Source: Balamuthia mandrillaris (Eukaryota; Discosea; Longamoebia; Balamuthiidae). From it: DNA of 64,000 nucleotides. Shown one piece after another: positions 61,492-64,000 of the stretch (position 1 is its first letter; each line of letters starts with the position of its first letter). The stretch covers positions 302,501-366,500 of the forward strand of contig JAVKOQ010000017.1 of the NCBI GenBank assembly GCA_031835245.1, in the 5' to 3' direction. A program made the position numbers and the translations under genes. The notes beneath the pieces were generated by a model, which was given only the letters and a program-made list of their open reading frames with translations, ran no database searches and was not told the DNA's origin.

Positions 61492-63949
61492 TTACTGCTC
61501 CGCTTCACCTTCCATTTGTTGTTGCTCTTCTCCACCATCCTCTCCATCATGTCCATGTTCCAGTTGGGGTTCTGCTTGTTGTTGATCTTCCTCTCCTTCT
61601 CCATCTTCCCCTTCTTCGTTTTCATCCTCATTCTCCTCTGCATCACCGCTCTGCTCTTCCTCTTCCTCCTCCTCCTCCTCCTCCTCCTCGTCTTCATCAC
61701 TGTCGCTCTCATCAAGATAAGCATATTGGGAAGCCCGGTACTCATCTTCGTCCTCATCCTCATCAGAGTCTGACTCTTCGTCATAGTAATTGCCGTCAAG
61801 AGCGTTGGTTTCTTGTTCTATTCTTCTTATTTCTTCTTCCAGATTACGCAGTTCTTGTTGTTCCCGCAGTAGTTCCTCTGCAGTGCTGCTCTTGGAGGAA
61901 TTAGGGTAACGAGAACGGCGACTTTGTTCCACAAGCTTCAAAAGGTCGGATATCTTCTTTTTCTTTTCTTCAAAAATCAGCTTTTTCTCTTCTTCGCGTT
62001 GATGGCGCTCGAGCCTTTCTCTTTCTTCCTCCTCGTCTAGCAGTTCTTCATTATTCAGCTCTGGTTTCCAAGCCCGAAGAAGAGTTCGATATGCGTGTGG
62101 TGCAGATGCGAAGCTGGAATACGTTTGGACCTCCTAAATGTTTGAAGTGATTTGTTATCAAGTGTTCCCCAGATCTCTCTCTCTCTCTCTCTCTCTCTGC
62201 TCTCCCTCTCCTTTCTAGCAACTAGGGAAATAGAGTCGCCTTTACCTCATCCAAGACCCCAGGCAACAAATGCACCTCAACAATAGGTCCTAGCGTCTCC
62301 CTCTCGGTTTTCTTTATGTCCTTAACATCGCCGAAGGAAAAGACTTGCTGATATTTCGAGTAGAGAGAGAGTGACAGAGAGAGAGAGAGAGAGAGAGAGA
62401 GAATTAATAAAAATGAAATTTAGAATTTTAATACAAAGAGGGACAGAGACAAAGGAGAGGGAGAGACCTTGACTCGTGTGCCAAATAGGCTTGCATAAAA
62501 AGCCATGTGGTTGTGAGAGATGTACATGCGTCCCTTCTGCACTTGAAATGCATCCTCCCCTTGCAATGCGCAGGTAAAGCCTAAAACAGTCGTTAGATGG
62601 GTGGGAGAGAGAGAGAGGAGGGAGAGTGAGAGTACTGTCGATGAGGGTTTCCTCGAGAGGAATCTCGGGAAAACATGCGTGGAACTGAGTATCTCTAAAG
62701 TTGGTGCGAAATTGAACTACACTCTTACTGCTTCTAGGTTGTAAGATAAGGCTTTTCTTGGGGTCCAGCTGCAGGAAGGTTGGCAGCGAGGTTTCCGCTG
62801 AGACACTCGACTGTGAGCTCTCATGCTGTGAATATGAAGGAGTATCTTGTCCCGGCGTTTGTGCAGCAACGACTTTGCTTTTGTTTGCGTCTTCCTCTTT
62901 CCGCTTTTCGTTTTCAGTATCGGCAATCTCATTAGGAGCTGTCGTTTCTTGTTGAGTATCTTCAGTGTGTTCTTCCCTCAATGGCTTGTCCGCTTCCTCA
63001 TTAGAGGCTGTTGCTTCGTATTGGTTGTATTCTTCTCCTTGTTCCTCTGTTTTTTGTTCTTCTAACTCCTTGCTACTAGATTCTTCCTCGACTTTCGCTG
63101 GGAGTTTTTCCTGCAAATTTGGTGATTCTTTTTGCTCTGGTGTGTGTGGTAATGACGCAAGTTCATTTTCGCTTTGGCTGCTGTTGTTGGTGTCGTTGTT
63201 AATGTTGTCTGAACTTATCCGAGTTTCTTCTTCCTCTTTCGTTTTCATCAGCTGTTCTTGTTCCTCGTTGGCAGGACCTTCTTCTTTTTCGCTGCTCTCT
63301 TTTATCTCCGTTGCTTTTTCCTCCGTCTCATTAAATAATGTAGATTGCTGTTCTGGTTGGCTTTGCTTTCTTTCTACTTCTTGTTGTTCGTGTCGTCTTA
63401 GTTCTTCTTCTTCCTCCTCTTTTCTCCGCAGAACTTGTGGGCTTTGTTTTTCATTTGCTGCATCCCCTTCCACTGGTTGAGGGAGTTGTTTGACCGGTTC
63501 TGCAGGGGAGGCCGCCCTTTGTTCGGTGTAACCAGGAGCAGAATAATTGGGGAGTGCGGAGGGCGAACTCAAATCCTGGTCAAGACTGGGATCGCCTTTT
63601 TTGCTTGTGTTACGCTTCCGCGTTGAGGTTGTCTTTTGGGAAGGCGGTCCGTGAGAGATCGCATAAGCCTCTTTTTGGAATGGATCTTCTTCTGGGGAAA
63701 TCTAATAATAGTTTTATAAAAGAAAACGGATGTGTTAGATGACATGATTGCTTTTTGTGGTGAAGGAGGACACTCGTTCGAACTAACCTTGAGGTCATCC
63801 TCTCCCACAATCAGCGGTTGCTAGTTCCAAGGAGAAAAAAAAACAGTACAAAAAATATTTGAGATAAAGCACAGAGGCAAGAGGGAAAAAGAGAGACGTA
63901 CCCTCTCCGAAGGGATTGACTCATAGCCCCCATTGCAACAGTTGCCCAT
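61492..63949 (-). CDS. GRAM-domain protein with acylation-prone N-terminus
   Basis: Six exons (63902-63949, 63788-63820, 62636-63701, 62468-62580, 62246-62347, 61492-62133) give 667 residues, all in phase. The start MGNCCNGGYE carries Gly2 with neighbouring Cys, the pattern for N-myristoylation plus palmitoylation. About 290 residues of Glu/Gln/Ser-rich disordered sequence follow. The GRAM domain is at ~350-460: FHACFPEIPLEETLIDSFTC, MYISHNHMAFYASLFGTRVK, VFSFGDVKDIKK. A charged coiled coil (EERERLERHQREEEKKLIFE) and an extremely acidic tail end the protein. GRAM domains bind phosphoinositides or anionic membranes. No START/VASt domain is present. Confidence 0.88.
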
Positions 63950-64000
63950 TCTTCAGCCACCAAAAAAAAAAGGGATTATTGTGAGGAGTTGGATGGCGGC

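Overview
The window is eukaryotic nuclear DNA. Most genes are split by short GT-AG introns (roughly 50-350 bases), and exons joined at canonical sites give the right reading phase again and again. Genes are tightly packed on both strands, often 50-300 bases apart. The gene set contains RTEL1, SARAF, AP-1 sigma, SETD3, NPEPL1, a BAR-RhoGAP protein, KDSR, QNG1, a UBA-BAG protein and 26-residue ankyrin-like 'GCPW' repeats. Together with CT- and CTT-rich introns, this suggests a free-living protist, most likely an amoebozoan (a Balamuthia/Acanthamoeba-like amoeba). That is inference from gene content, not from a marker gene.

Layout. 1-10 kb: the 3' end of a cytochrome P450, an ankyrin-like repeat gene with an in-frame stop, AP-1 sigma, a 320-bp MITE-like element, an M17 aminopeptidase (NPEPL1 type), a C2 plus permuted papain-fold protein, and a low-complexity protein. 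10-23 kb: 3-ketodihydrosphingosine reductase, a type I membrane protein, a DUSP23-like phosphatase, SARAF, an F-box/SPRY protein, a coiled-coil membrane protein and a serine carboxypeptidase. 23-37 kb: two double-stranded beta-helix (2OG-Fe(II) type) proteins flanking a secreted protein made almost wholly of YDGG repeats, an ADF/cofilin gene with an F-box inserted in it, an unknown gene, an orphan F-box exon, a four-helix membrane protein, an ENPP-like phosphodiesterase and a hypothetical gene. 37-48 kb: BAR-RhoGAP, a pair of small elements forming a 335-bp near-palindrome, a gamma-glutamylcyclotransferase-like protein, SETD3, a secreted protein, a cupin and a probable mitochondrial protein. 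48-64 kb: a histidine phosphatase, a second hypothetical gene sharing a C-terminal motif with the one at 35 kb, Ap4A phosphorylase, queuosine 5'-phosphate N-glycosylase, full-length RTEL1, a UBA-BAG protein and an N-acylated GRAM protein.

There is no operon-like organisation. Several genes touch actin and membrane trafficking (ADF/F-box, SETD3, BAR-RhoGAP, AP-1 sigma, GRAM), but they are not obviously co-regulated. The most unusual finding is the ADF-homology domain that is interrupted, in phase and at a surface loop, by an F-box spread over two exons. The YDGG repeat protein and the inverted pair of small elements follow. Exon coordinates were worked out by hand from splice consensus, phase and homology; single-base errors are possible.
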